A DNA stretch of 64,000 bases from Kordiimonas aestuarii (GTDB lineage: Bacteria; Pseudomonadota; Alphaproteobacteria; Sphingomonadales; Kordiimonadaceae). Position numbers and translations under genes: made by a program. Where the stretch lies: positions 558,001 to 622,000 of the forward strand of contig NZ_JAOBPP010000021.1 in the NCBI RefSeq assembly GCF_025574465.1, given 5' to 3'. The notes under the pieces were generated by a model. That model had not been told where the DNA came from and ran no database searches. It worked only from the letters and a program-made list of their open reading frames with translations. Below are positions 16,749-25,027 of the stretch, piece after piece; position 1 is the first letter of the stretch; every line of letters begins with the position of its first letter.

Positions 16749-17933
16749 ATGATTTTGCAAGAAGCACAGGATATCCTCGCGCGCATGCTGGCCCCGCTCG
16801 ATTATGACCGTTTTTTCGACGACCATGTCAGCCGCAAACCATTGGCGCTGCTCGGAGGCGCGTCGCCGGAACGGGCAAAGATCCTTGGGGAAGATCCCAG
16901 GAAAGTTATCCTGCGCGACTTTGAAAAATATGCCCCCACGCTGACCTGCCATATCCGCGACGCGAAAACCATGCCGCCACAGCCGCGCGCTGTGGAAAGC
17001 CCGGCGGCATTTGCCAGGCTTATTGGTGAGTATCACGAACGCGATTATACCGTCCGCATCCCGGAGGTCACAAACCTGGCGCCGGGGCTGGATAAATTCA
17101 CCCGTGCGCTTGAGTTTGTTTTTGGCAACCCGGCTGGCACCGTTATCTTCTGGAGCGAAAGTGAGGCCGAAGCCCCCGTTCACCATGACGAGATTGATGT
17201 CATCGTCATCCAGCTTGTTGGCACCAAAACATGGTATATCTCGGAAAAGGCGCCGAGCCACCCCAACCGCTGGAAAAGCCTAGGCGAGACCGACCCGGAG
17301 CTGGGGCCCTACAAGACCTATGACGTGACGCCGGGCGACCTTCTCTATGTCCCGCGCGGCACGCCGCACACCGTCAAGTCCACCAGCGAATCCATCCATC
17401 TTGCCATCGGCTTTGTGCCGGTGACGGTGCGCGAGGCAATCTCGGCAGCGCTGGACCATCTGTCCGATCTCGATGCGCCCTTGCGCGCCAATATTGGCAA
17501 ACGCGCCGACAGCCTTGCGACCGGCAAGGATGATGGCACGGTACTCAGACAGCTTTGGACCGGTGTTGAAAAACTGCAGCAGCGTTGCAAATCGCCCGAG
17601 TTTATCCGCGACGCGCTTATCCATCGTCATGCCCGCATGATTCTGGACCTGCCGAAACAGCCAAAAACCGGCACGGGCAAAGCCGTCAGCACCGAAAGTC
17701 GGGTCAAACACCACCCGCTGTCCATCGCGCGGCTGAGTGTTACCCCCGATATCCTTGATTTCCGCCACCCGGGCGAGCAGATCCTGGTGCACCTGAGCGT
17801 TGAGGAATGTATGCGGTTTATCAAGGATACGGCTGAATTCCGTGTCGGTGACATACCAGGTGACGTAGGCGACGATATTCGCATTGCGCTGGTGCAGCGG
17901 CTGTTGAACAGTGGTTTTCTCGAGCTGGCCTGA
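16749..17933 (+). CDS. JmjC/cupin 2-oxoglutarate-dependent oxygenase-like protein
   Basis: A 394-residue protein of the JmjC/YcfD type. The ATG at 16749 (MILQEAQDILARML) fits the family; an upstream in-frame start at 16674 would add 25 poorly coded residues. The cupin core shows the iron triad: HxD in APVHHDEID (about H145/D147) and the distal His in VPRGTPHTVKS (about H207), with WYISEK between. Bacterial relatives hydroxylate a ribosomal protein, which is the likeliest but unproven role. The C-terminal third (winged-helix-like, about 300-390) is consistent with that group. It stands alone. Confidence 0.78.
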   Translation: MILQEAQDILARMLAPLDYDRFFDDHVSRKPLALLGGASPERAKILGEDPRKVILRDFEKYAPTLTCHIRDAKTMPPQPRAVESPAAFARLIGEYHERDYTVRIPEVTNLAPGLDKFTRALEFVFGNPAGTVIFWSESEAEAPVHHDEIDVIVIQLVGTKTWYISEKAPSHPNRWKSLGETDPELGPYKTYDVTPGDLLYVPRGTPHTVKSTSESIHLAIGFVPVTVREAISAALDHLSDLDAPLRANIGKRADSLATGKDDGTVLRQLWTGVEKLQQRCKSPEFIRDALIHRHARMILDLPKQPKTGTGKAVSTESRVKHHPLSIARLSVTPDILDFRHPGEQILVHLSVEECMRFIKDTAEFRVGDIPGDVGDDIRIALVQRLLNSGFLELA

Positions 17934-18011
17934 TAGGCCACCAATTGGCCTGCCCCGCTCGCCCGCCCAACGTAGACCATCTGAGCAACCTGTCTGTTTA
18001 CTTTAGGGTGT

Positions 18012-20774
18012 CTACTGTCCGGGCGGAAAAAACTCACACACGGTTTTCACCGCTTCCGCGAGACCTACCCGCGCCACGTCTACACCCTCGGGCATGGCGT
18101 CCAGCAGGCGCGTCGGCGTCTGGCCGTCCAGCATGATGAAAAGCCCTTTGTCGGTCGCGCGCCGCACAAGCCTGCCATAGGCTTGTGCCAGCTTGAGGCG
18201 GGTCAGCATCTCGTCATAATGCCGCCCGCCAAACGCCGCCCGGCGTGCCCGGTGCAAGAGCGTCGGCCGTGGCCAGGGCACCCGGTCGAAGACAATCAGG
18301 CGCAAGCTCTCACCCGGCACGTCCACCCCGTCCCTGACCGCATCGGTCCCCAAGAGGCAGGCGTGCGCTTCGTCACGGAAAATATCCACCAGCGTGGCGG
18401 TGTCCACCGGGTCCACATGCTGGGCGTAAAGTGGGATGTCCATGTCCTCGAGCGGGCCGACGATATGTTCATAGGTCACCCGCAGGCGGCTGATCGCGGT
18501 GAAAAGGCCCAGCGCGCCGCCGCCAGAAGCCAGAAACAGCGACCGGTAGGCCGCCGCCACCTGGGCCGCATCGTGTTTGTTCACGTCACCCACAATCAGT
18601 ACTTTGGTATTGGCCTTATAGTCAAAGGGTGACGGTACCGAGAGCCGCTTGGGCGGGATAAGAAGGTGCTGCGCGCCGGTGCGCATATCCGCCGAGGACC
18701 AGTCGCCCTCGTCAGCAGCTTTATCGCGGAGTGTGGCTGAAGTGATAACCACGCCGTGTGCGTGGTCCAGCACCACATCGGCAAAGGGCTTGGTGGGATC
18801 GATGAAATGACGGCATAGCGCCATGTCACGGTCCCGCCCGTCAAACCGGTCCACCTCGAGCCATTCGACAAATTCGTCCGACAGCGGGCCGCCGAAGCCC
18901 TCGGCCATCGCGGCCCATGTGGCAACCATGTCCGCGCGTTGCTTGACAGACCGCGCACTGGCCTCAAGCCTGCCGCGGGCGCTGCTGTCCAGCACATCCG
19001 CGTCTTCATCAAGCCGCCTCAGGAGCGCGTTTGCCAGCGCCTGCATGGGCAGCGCGAGGCCCTTGAGCGCTTCCGCCAACGCATGTGCGGCCTCGGTCAG
19101 GCCCTCGATCGGATCATTGGTAGTGGCCTCAAGCGAATGCGGGCCGCGCGCATCGGAGCGCGCGAGCACCTGCGCGCGCACGAGCATCAGGAACGTCTCA
19201 TACCGGGTCATCGCCGCCGCGCCCGTCACCCGGCCGAGCCAGTTATCGCTTGGCAGGATACGCGCGGCTTCCAGCACGTCGTCGAGAAGGCGCTTGGCGT
19301 CCATGTCATCGGTGATCAACTCGTCAACGCGGGATTTGAGGCCGCGCGCACGGGTCGAGCCTCCGCTCTCCTTGCCCCTGAGCCAGCGCCTGAGCTCCGC
19401 CCCCTCAAGGCCTGACAGGTGAACGGAAAAGGCGCTGTCCGCCGCTTCGAACACATGGTGGCCCTCATCAAACACAAGACGTTTGGGCAGGTCCGGATCA
19501 CCGGCCCGCGTGGCCGCCTGTGCCACCACCAGCGCATGGTTGGCGACCACAAGGTCAGCGTGCTTGGCTTTGCGGGCGGTTTTCTCGACAAAACATTTTC
19601 GAAAGTGCGCGCAGGCGGAATAGAGACATTCACCGCGCCGGTCCGTCAGACCCGCGATGCGGCCAATACCAAAATGGCCCCCCAGCCAGCTGGGGAAATC
19701 GCCGCCGATCATGTCGCCGTCACGGGTGAACCGCGCCCAGCGCACCACGAGGCCGATCAAAAGCCTGTCGCGCTCGCCGCCCGGCCCGGCTTGCGCGCGC
19801 ATCATTACCGCGCGCAGGGTTTCCTCGATGTTCAGGAGGCAAGCGTAATTCTCCCGCCCCTTCCTGATCACGGCGCGTTTTGCCTTGATGCGCGGGTCCG
19901 GGTAAAGCCGGGACAGTTCCTGATCCAACTGGCGTTGCAGGTTTTTGGTATAGGTCGACAGCCACACCGCGCCGTCGTTTTTTTCCGCCCACACGCTGGC
20001 GGGCGCGATATAACCAAGGGTTTTGCCGGTGCCGGTACCCGCTTCCAGAAGCTGCAGGTTAGGACCTTCCTCAAATTCACGCGGGCGGAAGGCATGGGTG
20101 GCGGCGCCTGCAAAACGCGCCTGTCCTTCCCGGCTTTCCGCGCCCTCACCTAAAAGTTGGCTTAACCGACTTTTTGCCTCATCGGCATCAACGGCATCAT
20201 CGCCTGCGGGCGGCGGCGGGCCGCCATCTTCCCATTCACTGAGCGCGGACCAGACAGCAAGACCATCTTCCCGGCTGTGGTCGGCATAGCTTTCGATCGC
20301 GCGCAGCGCAAGCGGGCCCCACGGCCAACCGGCGCGCGCCATCATCATCGCAACCTTCGCGCCGCCCGCGCGGTAGCTGTAGGTCTGCGCTTCCATGTCG
20401 GCGATCAGGCGTTTGGCGATTTCGCGCACACACAGGCAACGGTCCTCATCCGACTCCAGCGCCATATCGATATGGAGCGCGTCCCGAAGCCCCTGAACCG
20501 TGGGCAAACAGAAGCGCGCGGGCCTGACAAATGCGTATAGCTCCAGCGCGTCGAAGGCACGGATGGCGCCCAGGCGCAAGCGCCGCGCAGCAATCACCCG
20601 GTTGACCAGAAGGTGGGGTGACTTGCTGATGCGCTCCGCCGCTTCGGCGAGGGAAAGCACCTCAAAAGCGCCGTCTTCCGTCAAAAACTGCACATGCCTG
20701 ACCCCCACGACCACCACGGGCAGGCGGTCAAGGTCGACACTCTCGGCTTCAGCACTGACAACAAGATCTTCCAT
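18012..20774 (-). CDS. ATP-dependent DNA helicase, XPD/DinG superfamily
   Basis: A 920-residue superfamily 2 helicase. Walker A is EAGTGTGKTLGYIAP (about residue 248), the DEAH-type box is VFDEGHHVFEAAD, VVANHALVV is conserved, motif III-like SATLRDKA and the C-terminal DGVDVPGESLRLIVFDRVPWPRP and AYGRLVRRATDKG complete the set. Four cysteines between Walker A and the DEGH box (YACLL, GECLYS, SACAHF, RKCFVE) suit the 4Fe-4S cluster of XPD/DinG/YoaA. The first 190 residues form an extra domain of unclear nature. Such enzymes unwind 5' to 3' at damaged forks or R-loops. It is divergent from lysK. Confidence 0.88.
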   Translation of the reverse strand: MEDLVVSAEAESVDLDRLPVVVVGVRHVQFLTEDGAFEVLSLAEAAERISKSPHLLVNRVIAARRLRLGAIRAFDALELYAFVRPARFCLPTVQGLRDALHIDMALESDEDRCLCVREIAKRLIADMEAQTYSYRAGGAKVAMMMARAGWPWGPLALRAIESYADHSREDGLAVWSALSEWEDGGPPPPAGDDAVDADEAKSRLSQLLGEGAESREGQARFAGAATHAFRPREFEEGPNLQLLEAGTGTGKTLGYIAPASVWAEKNDGAVWLSTYTKNLQRQLDQELSRLYPDPRIKAKRAVIRKGRENYACLLNIEETLRAVMMRAQAGPGGERDRLLIGLVVRWARFTRDGDMIGGDFPSWLGGHFGIGRIAGLTDRRGECLYSACAHFRKCFVEKTARKAKHADLVVANHALVVAQAATRAGDPDLPKRLVFDEGHHVFEAADSAFSVHLSGLEGAELRRWLRGKESGGSTRARGLKSRVDELITDDMDAKRLLDDVLEAARILPSDNWLGRVTGAAAMTRYETFLMLVRAQVLARSDARGPHSLEATTNDPIEGLTEAAHALAEALKGLALPMQALANALLRRLDEDADVLDSSARGRLEASARSVKQRADMVATWAAMAEGFGGPLSDEFVEWLEVDRFDGRDRDMALCRHFIDPTKPFADVVLDHAHGVVITSATLRDKAADEGDWSSADMRTGAQHLLIPPKRLSVPSPFDYKANTKVLIVGDVNKHDAAQVAAAYRSLFLASGGGALGLFTAISRLRVTYEHIVGPLEDMDIPLYAQHVDPVDTATLVDIFRDEAHACLLGTDAVRDGVDVPGESLRLIVFDRVPWPRPTLLHRARRAAFGGRHYDEMLTRLKLAQAYGRLVRRATDKGLFIMLDGQTPTRLLDAMPEGVDVARVGLAEAVKTVCEFFPPGQ

Positions 20775-20847
20775 GGGGCGGGAGCATATCGCCAGTGTTT
20801 CACAAAAAACAGGTGAATATGTTGCGTATCGCCAAAAGCAGTATATC

Positions 20848-20876
20848 TTGACGGAACCGCGCGCAGAGCCTAGCTT
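20848..20876 (+). promoter_or_regulatory. Sigma-70-type promoter of lysK
   Basis: TTGACG (20848-20853), a 17-base spacer and TAGCTT (20871-20876) lie about 40 bases ahead of the lysK ATG, with a GAAGG ribosome site downstream. The -35 is near consensus and the spacing ideal; the -10 is weak. Confidence 0.6.
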
Positions 20877-20916
20877 CCGCGCGTTTTTTAACCACTAATT
20901 TCGAAGGTGACCGACG

Positions 20917-22500
20917 ATGACCGGTAATATTGATCTAGCCCTCTCCAGCAAAGCTTGGCCTTTCCAGGAAGCAGAGAAGCTTGTCAAACGGTACAAATCG
21001 GGCGCGCCCGAGAAGGGCTATGTGCTCTTTGAAACCGGCTACGGGCCGTCAGGCCTGCCGCATATCGGCACCTTTGGTGAGGTTTCCCGCACTACCATGG
21101 TGATGCGTGCGTTCCGCGAAATCTCTGACATCCCGACAAAGCTGATCTGTTTCTCCGACGATATGGACGGTCTGCGCAAAGTACCAAGCAATGTACCGAA
21201 CCAGGAACTACTGGCGAAAGCCATCGGCAAGCCGCTGACTGCGGTGCCGGACCCCTTTGGCACGCACGCCAGCTTTGGCGCGCACAATAACGCACGCCTG
21301 CAGGCCTTCCTTGACCAGTTTGGTTTCAAATATGAGTTCTATTCCGCGACGGAATGTTACAAGTCCGGCCGGTTTGACAAAACGCTCGTCAAAATCTGCA
21401 GGAACTACGACAAGATCATCAATGTGATCCTGCCCACGCTGGGCGAAGAACGCCGCCAGACCTATTCACCCTTCCTGCCGCTGAGCCCCGAGACAGGCGA
21501 AGTGCTGCAGGTGCCGGTGCGCATCGAGGACCCGGAAGCGGGCCTGATCTCGTTTGAGGATGTTTCCGGCAAGCGCACCGAGACCTTGGTGACCGGCGGT
21601 AAGGTGAAGTGCCAGTGGAAAGTGGACTGGGCGATGCGCTGGGACGCGCTGGACGTGGACTATGAGATGGCGGGTTCCGACCTCATCGAGAGCGTCAAGC
21701 TCTCAAGCATCATTCGCCGCATCCTCGGTGGCCAGCCGCCTGAGGGCTTCAACTATGAGCTGTTCCTTGACCAGGACGGGCAGAAAATCTCCAAATCCAA
21801 GGGCAATGGCCTGACGATTGAGGAGTGGCTGGCGTATGCAAGCCCCGAAAGCCTGTCCTTATATATGTTCCAGTCGCCCAAAAAAGCCAAACGCTTGTAT
21901 TTTGATGTGATCCCCAAAGCCGTGGACGAATATCACACCTTTGTTGAAAAGTTCCACACGCAGGAGCAGTTGGACCGCTACAAAAATCCGGCATGGCACA
22001 TCCACGGCGGTGACGTGCCGAAGGCTGATCTGCCGGTTTCTTTCGCGCTGCTCCTCAACCTTGTGTCGGCCGCCAACGCTGATGACCGTGAAACCCTGTG
22101 GGGCTTTGTCGGCCGCTACGCCGAAGGTGCGACAGCCGAGACATACCCGGCGCTTGACAAGCTGATGGGCTATGCGATCCGCTACTATGAGGATTTTGTA
22201 AAGCCGAACAAATCCTACCGGCTGGCAGGGCCACAGGAACGCGCGGCTTTCGAGAGCCTGAAACGTCGCCTTGAAGATCTTGACCCGAATGAAACCGACG
22301 CAGAGGTGATCATGACGGAGGTCTATTCTGCCGGGAAGGACGCACAGTTTGATAACCTGCGCGACTGGTTCTCGGCATGTTATGAAGTCTTGCTGGGCCA
22401 AAGCCAGGGGCCGCGCATGGGCGGGTTCATCGCGCTTTACGGCATCAAGGAGACCATCGCGCTCGTTGAAAAAGCCATCAAGGGCAAACCGGTCGCTTGA
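20917..22500 (+). CDS. lysK: Lysine--tRNA ligase, class I
   Basis: A 527-residue class I aminoacyl-tRNA synthetase, the archaeal-type LysRS that alphaproteobacteria commonly carry in place of class II LysS. The HIGH signature is in GPSGLPHIGTFGEV (about residues 43-56) and the KMSKS signature is QKISKSKGNG (about 289-298). CQWKVDWAMRW and SVKLSSIIRRILGGQPPEGF are conserved in this class. The C-terminal helical region binds the anticodon stem-loop. It is a single transcription unit with a predicted promoter and a strong terminator of its own. Confidence 0.95.
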   Translation: MTGNIDLALSSKAWPFQEAEKLVKRYKSGAPEKGYVLFETGYGPSGLPHIGTFGEVSRTTMVMRAFREISDIPTKLICFSDDMDGLRKVPSNVPNQELLAKAIGKPLTAVPDPFGTHASFGAHNNARLQAFLDQFGFKYEFYSATECYKSGRFDKTLVKICRNYDKIINVILPTLGEERRQTYSPFLPLSPETGEVLQVPVRIEDPEAGLISFEDVSGKRTETLVTGGKVKCQWKVDWAMRWDALDVDYEMAGSDLIESVKLSSIIRRILGGQPPEGFNYELFLDQDGQKISKSKGNGLTIEEWLAYASPESLSLYMFQSPKKAKRLYFDVIPKAVDEYHTFVEKFHTQEQLDRYKNPAWHIHGGDVPKADLPVSFALLLNLVSAANADDRETLWGFVGRYAEGATAETYPALDKLMGYAIRYYEDFVKPNKSYRLAGPQERAAFESLKRRLEDLDPNETDAEVIMTEVYSAGKDAQFDNLRDWFSACYEVLLGQSQGPRMGGFIALYGIKETIALVEKAIKGKPVA

Positions 22501-22524
22501 ACCACTGCTTCACATGAAACATTT

Positions 22525-22556
22525 AAGGCCGCCTCAAATGGGCGGCCTTTTCTTTT
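22525..22556 (+). terminator. Rho-independent terminator of lysK
   Basis: AAGGCCGCC-TCAAAT-GGGCGGCCTT followed by TTCTTTTATTTTT is a textbook GC hairpin plus U-tract, 25 bases after the lysK stop. Confidence 0.92.
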
Positions 22557-22591
22557 ATTTTTGCTGTCGTCACACAGGGCCTGCCCGCGCT

Positions 22592-22783
22592 TCACTCCGG
22601 CTGAAAAATCTCTTCAATCGTACAGCCAAACAGGGTGGCAAACTTGAAGGCGAGCGGCAGGCTTGGGTCATATTTTCCCGTCTCGATCGCGTTGATGGTC
22701 TGGCGGGAGACATCAAGCTGTTCCGCGAGCGTCGCCTGGGACCAGTCCCGCTCGGCACGCAATACTTTCAACCGGTTTTTCAT
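22592..22783 (-). CDS. Small HTH (XRE/Cro type) transcriptional regulator
   Basis: A 63-residue protein that is almost entirely one helix-turn-helix: RAERDWSQATLAEQLDVSRQTINAIETGKYDPSLPLAFKFATLFGCTIEEIF. It belongs to the short YgzD/YvaO-like branch often paired with a small membrane protein. Its ATG overlaps the stop of the upstream membrane-protein gene by four bases (ATGA), so the two are made together. A perfect inverted repeat over the operon promoter (23234-23249) is the probable operator, implying autoregulation. Confidence 0.9.
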   Translation of the reverse strand: MKNRLKVLRAERDWSQATLAEQLDVSRQTINAIETGKYDPSLPLAFKFATLFGCTIEEIFQPE

Positions 22784-23163
22784 TTGTATTTCCCCGCTGT
22801 CACCGCACGACCAATGCCCCAGGCACCCACCATCATTGGCAGGATGAAAACCGTGTCCAGCTTGGGGAAGCCAATGCCCTCAAGGAAGCCATAGGCAAAG
22901 GTACCAAAGGCCACGAGCAGGAAGGCAATCAGCACCGCTTCCATCGCCTGCTGGCGTTGCAACTCATCCCACGAGCGGCTGAAGATGAGGAGGGCCCTCA
23001 AAGCCATCAGGGTTGGCAACACCGGTACCAGCACCAGCAGCACTTTCAGCCACATGGCCACCTCGTTGTTACTTAGGAAATAGACCGAGCCCAGAAGAGT
23101 GATGGTATAGAGCACCATCGAAAGGCTGAAGTTTTTCATATAGGTTTTATCTGCTTGTTTCAT
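22780..23163 (-). CDS. Four-helix membrane protein paired with HTH regulator
   Basis: A 127-residue protein with about four membrane helices (FSLSMVLYTITLLGSVYFL, MWLKVLLVLVPVLPTLMAL, AVLIAFLLVAFGTFAYGFL, TVFILPMMVGAWGIGRAV). I chose the ATG at 23163 because AGGAC lies upstream at the right distance; ten more in-frame residues exist before it without support. No family name is certain. Small membrane proteins of this design regularly sit in front of tiny XRE regulators, perhaps as sensor or modulator; that is inference from gene pairing. Confidence 0.75.
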   Translation of the reverse strand: MKQADKTYMKNFSLSMVLYTITLLGSVYFLSNNEVAMWLKVLLVLVPVLPTLMALRALLIFSRSWDELQRQQAMEAVLIAFLLVAFGTFAYGFLEGIGFPKLDTVFILPMMVGAWGIGRAVTAGKYK

Positions 23164-23209
23164 CGCTATCGTCCTGTCTTGCTTACACGACATTATGTCA
23201 ATGACACTT

Positions 23210-23238
23210 TACATAACCACTCAAACAACAAGTGTCAA
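23210..23238 (-). promoter_or_regulatory. Promoter of the membrane protein/HTH operon
   Basis: On the minus strand TTGACA (plus-strand 23233-23238), a 17-base spacer and TATGTA (23210-23215) form a near-consensus sigma-70 promoter about 47 bases ahead of the start codon. Confidence 0.75.
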
Positions 23239-23249
23239 GCATACTTGAC
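23234..23249. promoter_or_regulatory. Probable autoregulatory operator of the HTH protein
   Basis: GTCAAG-CATA-CTTGAC is a perfect inverted repeat lying over the -35 hexamer. A second perfect palindrome, TGTCA-A-TGACA (23196-23206), lies just after the -10. Both share the TGTCA half-site, as expected for binding of an HTH dimer that blocks RNA polymerase. Confidence 0.65.
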
Positions 23250-23288
23250 TAAAAGTCATGCTGGCTTGCTATGAGTGGTAAAGGAAGG

Positions 23289-24251
23289 TTATTCGCCCTT
23301 CGCGGGACAGGTTGCAGCCGGGCCGCTATCGCGTCCCACAGGCTGAAAGGAAAAAGTGCCGTCGATAAAACGTACACGGGTCACGCCGGGTTCATAGTCG
23401 CCCGTGCCGTTGAGGCGCTGCATATTCGTCACCCCCAGATAGCCGTCTTGCACGCAATAGGGGTTGGTGTCTCCGTGGATCACCAGCACAGGTTTGCCGA
23501 ACGCCGCGGCTTCTTCGCCCAAGGCCTCAAGGAACGGCCGGTAGGGGTCACATTTGCTGCGTATCGTCTGGTCGCAGACCGGCAGGCCGTCCCGTGTTTT
23601 GGTCGGGTCCGTGTGCATGGTCAGCACCAGCGAATCAGCATCCTTCGCGGCACCGAATGTTTCCGCGAGCCATGTCAGATTCGCGGCGTCCCGGGCATCC
23701 ACTCGGGCAAAGTTCATCGGCTTGTCACCAATTTTGATTTCCTCACGCCCATTGCCGGTAGCGACAATATGGAAGGTGGCAAACATGGTGCCGCCAGCGG
23801 TCCAGCGCGCATTTTCAAGCTGGCCGCCCTGGCGGACGATCTGCCACTCTGGCTTGGCGCGTGGGTCATTCTCGGGGCGGGCTTCGGGGCGGAAATAAAG
23901 CGGCATGAGAATGGTATCAAGGACCTTCAGCTCATCATCGCCCTTGCGGTCACAGTCGGTCCAGTCATTATCGCCAGGGGTGAAAAAAAGCGGCGCATCA
24001 ACAATGGCCTCAATCAGTTTTTTGTTGCCACCCAGTTCAGCGACCGTACAGCGCGTGCCGCCAGATTTGGTGTCACCATAAAAAATCGCAAAGGACGCGC
24101 CCTCAAGCGCCGGATGATGGGCAAGGGATTTCATCCTGCCAACCTGCTCGGCGTTATAGGGCATGTCACCAAAGGCAACAAAATCGACATCCGCCAGCGC
24201 AGGCAGGCTTAACCCTGCCAGCACCCCCCCCGCCAAAACAACCCTGTTCAC
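23289..24251 (-). CDS. Secreted metallophosphoesterase-like protein
   Basis: A 320-residue protein. The GTG at 24251 has AAGGGGA just upstream and begins a signal peptide (MNRVVLAGGVLAGLSLPALA); a TTG at 24272 is the alternative. The mature part follows calcineurin-like phosphoesterase order: VAFGDMPYN (metal Asp), AIFYGDTKSGG, FFTPGDNDWTDC (the GDN/GDND step), VLTMHTDP and VLVIHGDTNPY. It is probably periplasmic with a dinuclear metal centre. A classic GNHE is replaced by PGDND, so it belongs to a divergent subgroup; the substrate is unknown. No neighbour shares its direction closely. Confidence 0.75.
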   Translation of the reverse strand: MNRVVLAGGVLAGLSLPALADVDFVAFGDMPYNAEQVGRMKSLAHHPALEGASFAIFYGDTKSGGTRCTVAELGGNKKLIEAIVDAPLFFTPGDNDWTDCDRKGDDELKVLDTILMPLYFRPEARPENDPRAKPEWQIVRQGGQLENARWTAGGTMFATFHIVATGNGREEIKIGDKPMNFARVDARDAANLTWLAETFGAAKDADSLVLTMHTDPTKTRDGLPVCDQTIRSKCDPYRPFLEALGEEAAAFGKPVLVIHGDTNPYCVQDGYLGVTNMQRLNGTGDYEPGVTRVRFIDGTFSFQPVGRDSGPAATCPAKGE

Positions 24252-24325
24252 GCGCCGTCCCCTTATTGCCAACCGCCTTGTTTATTACATGCACAGTGAT
24301 GAAACAGATGGTCAAGCGCAACAAA

Positions 24326-24356
24326 AAAGCCCGGCTGAAGCCCGGGCTTTCAATGT
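24326..24356 (-). terminator. Rho-independent terminator of hrcA-grpE
   Basis: Read leftward, AAAGCCCGG and its complement (24326-24334 with 24342-24350) form a nine-base stem, and the minus strand continues into TTTTTTGTTG. It ends the hrcA-grpE message 40 bases after grpE. Confidence 0.85.
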
Positions 24357-24395
24357 TTGATGGGGGGTCATGGGGTTTTTATGTGGGCGGGAGGC

Positions 24396-24989
24396 CTAGA
24401 CCTCTGTATCCACTTTCTGGATTTCGCCCTTGGCTACACCCACCATGGCGGGGCGCAGCAGACGATCCTTGATCACATACCCGGGGGCGACCACCTGCAT
24501 CACGCTGCCGGGGGCCTGTTCGGTTGTTGGCACCTCAAACATCGCCTGATGGAATTTATGGTCAAACTTTTCGCCCACTTCCGGGGAGACCTTCTTGATG
24601 CCGTGACGCTCAAAAATGTTCAGAAGCTCGCGCTCTGTCATCTCGACCCCGTCAATGAAGCTCTTGAGGTCGTCGGCAACCTTCTCCGGCATGCTGTCAA
24701 GCGCACGGCGCAGATTGTCGGAAATGTTCAGCATGTCGCGGGCAAAGTTGGTGACGCCGTAAGCGCTGGCATCCGCCTTGTCCTTGTCGGCACGACGCCG
24801 CACGTTTTCCGTCTCGGCCACCGCACGCAGAAGCCGGTCGCGCAAGTCGGCAAGCTCGGCCTTCAGCGCGGCAACTTCCTCGTCACCACCCGTCAGTTCT
24901 TCAGGGACAAACTGCTCGGCGGAAAACTCTTCCGCCGCATCTGTTGTTTGCTCTTCTGCCTGTTCGTTCGTCTTGTTTTCCTGGCTCAT
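24396..24989 (-). CDS. grpE: Nucleotide exchange factor GrpE
   Basis: Releases ADP from DnaK so that the chaperone cycle can continue. The 197-residue protein has an acidic N terminus, a long coiled coil (EEVAALKAELADLRDRLLRAVAETENVRRR, about 45-75) and the C-terminal beta domain with FHQAMFEVPTTEQAPGSVMQVVAPGYVIKDRLLRPAMVGVAK, all standard for GrpE. I chose the ATG at 24989 (MSQENKTNEQ); six more residues are possible from a TTG. It follows hrcA by 38 bases and shares its transcript. Confidence 0.95.
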   Translation of the reverse strand: MSQENKTNEQAEEQTTDAAEEFSAEQFVPEELTGGDEEVAALKAELADLRDRLLRAVAETENVRRRADKDKADASAYGVTNFARDMLNISDNLRRALDSMPEKVADDLKSFIDGVEMTERELLNIFERHGIKKVSPEVGEKFDHKFHQAMFEVPTTEQAPGSVMQVVAPGYVIKDRLLRPAMVGVAKGEIQKVDTEV

Positions 24990-25027
24990 GTTCTGTCCGT
25001 TACCCAAAAATAATTCTTGTTACGCCT

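Noticed and set aside
23271..24212. Rightward open frame antisense to the phosphoesterase
   Set aside because: The leftward frame has a signal peptide and ordered metal-binding motifs; the rightward one has none.
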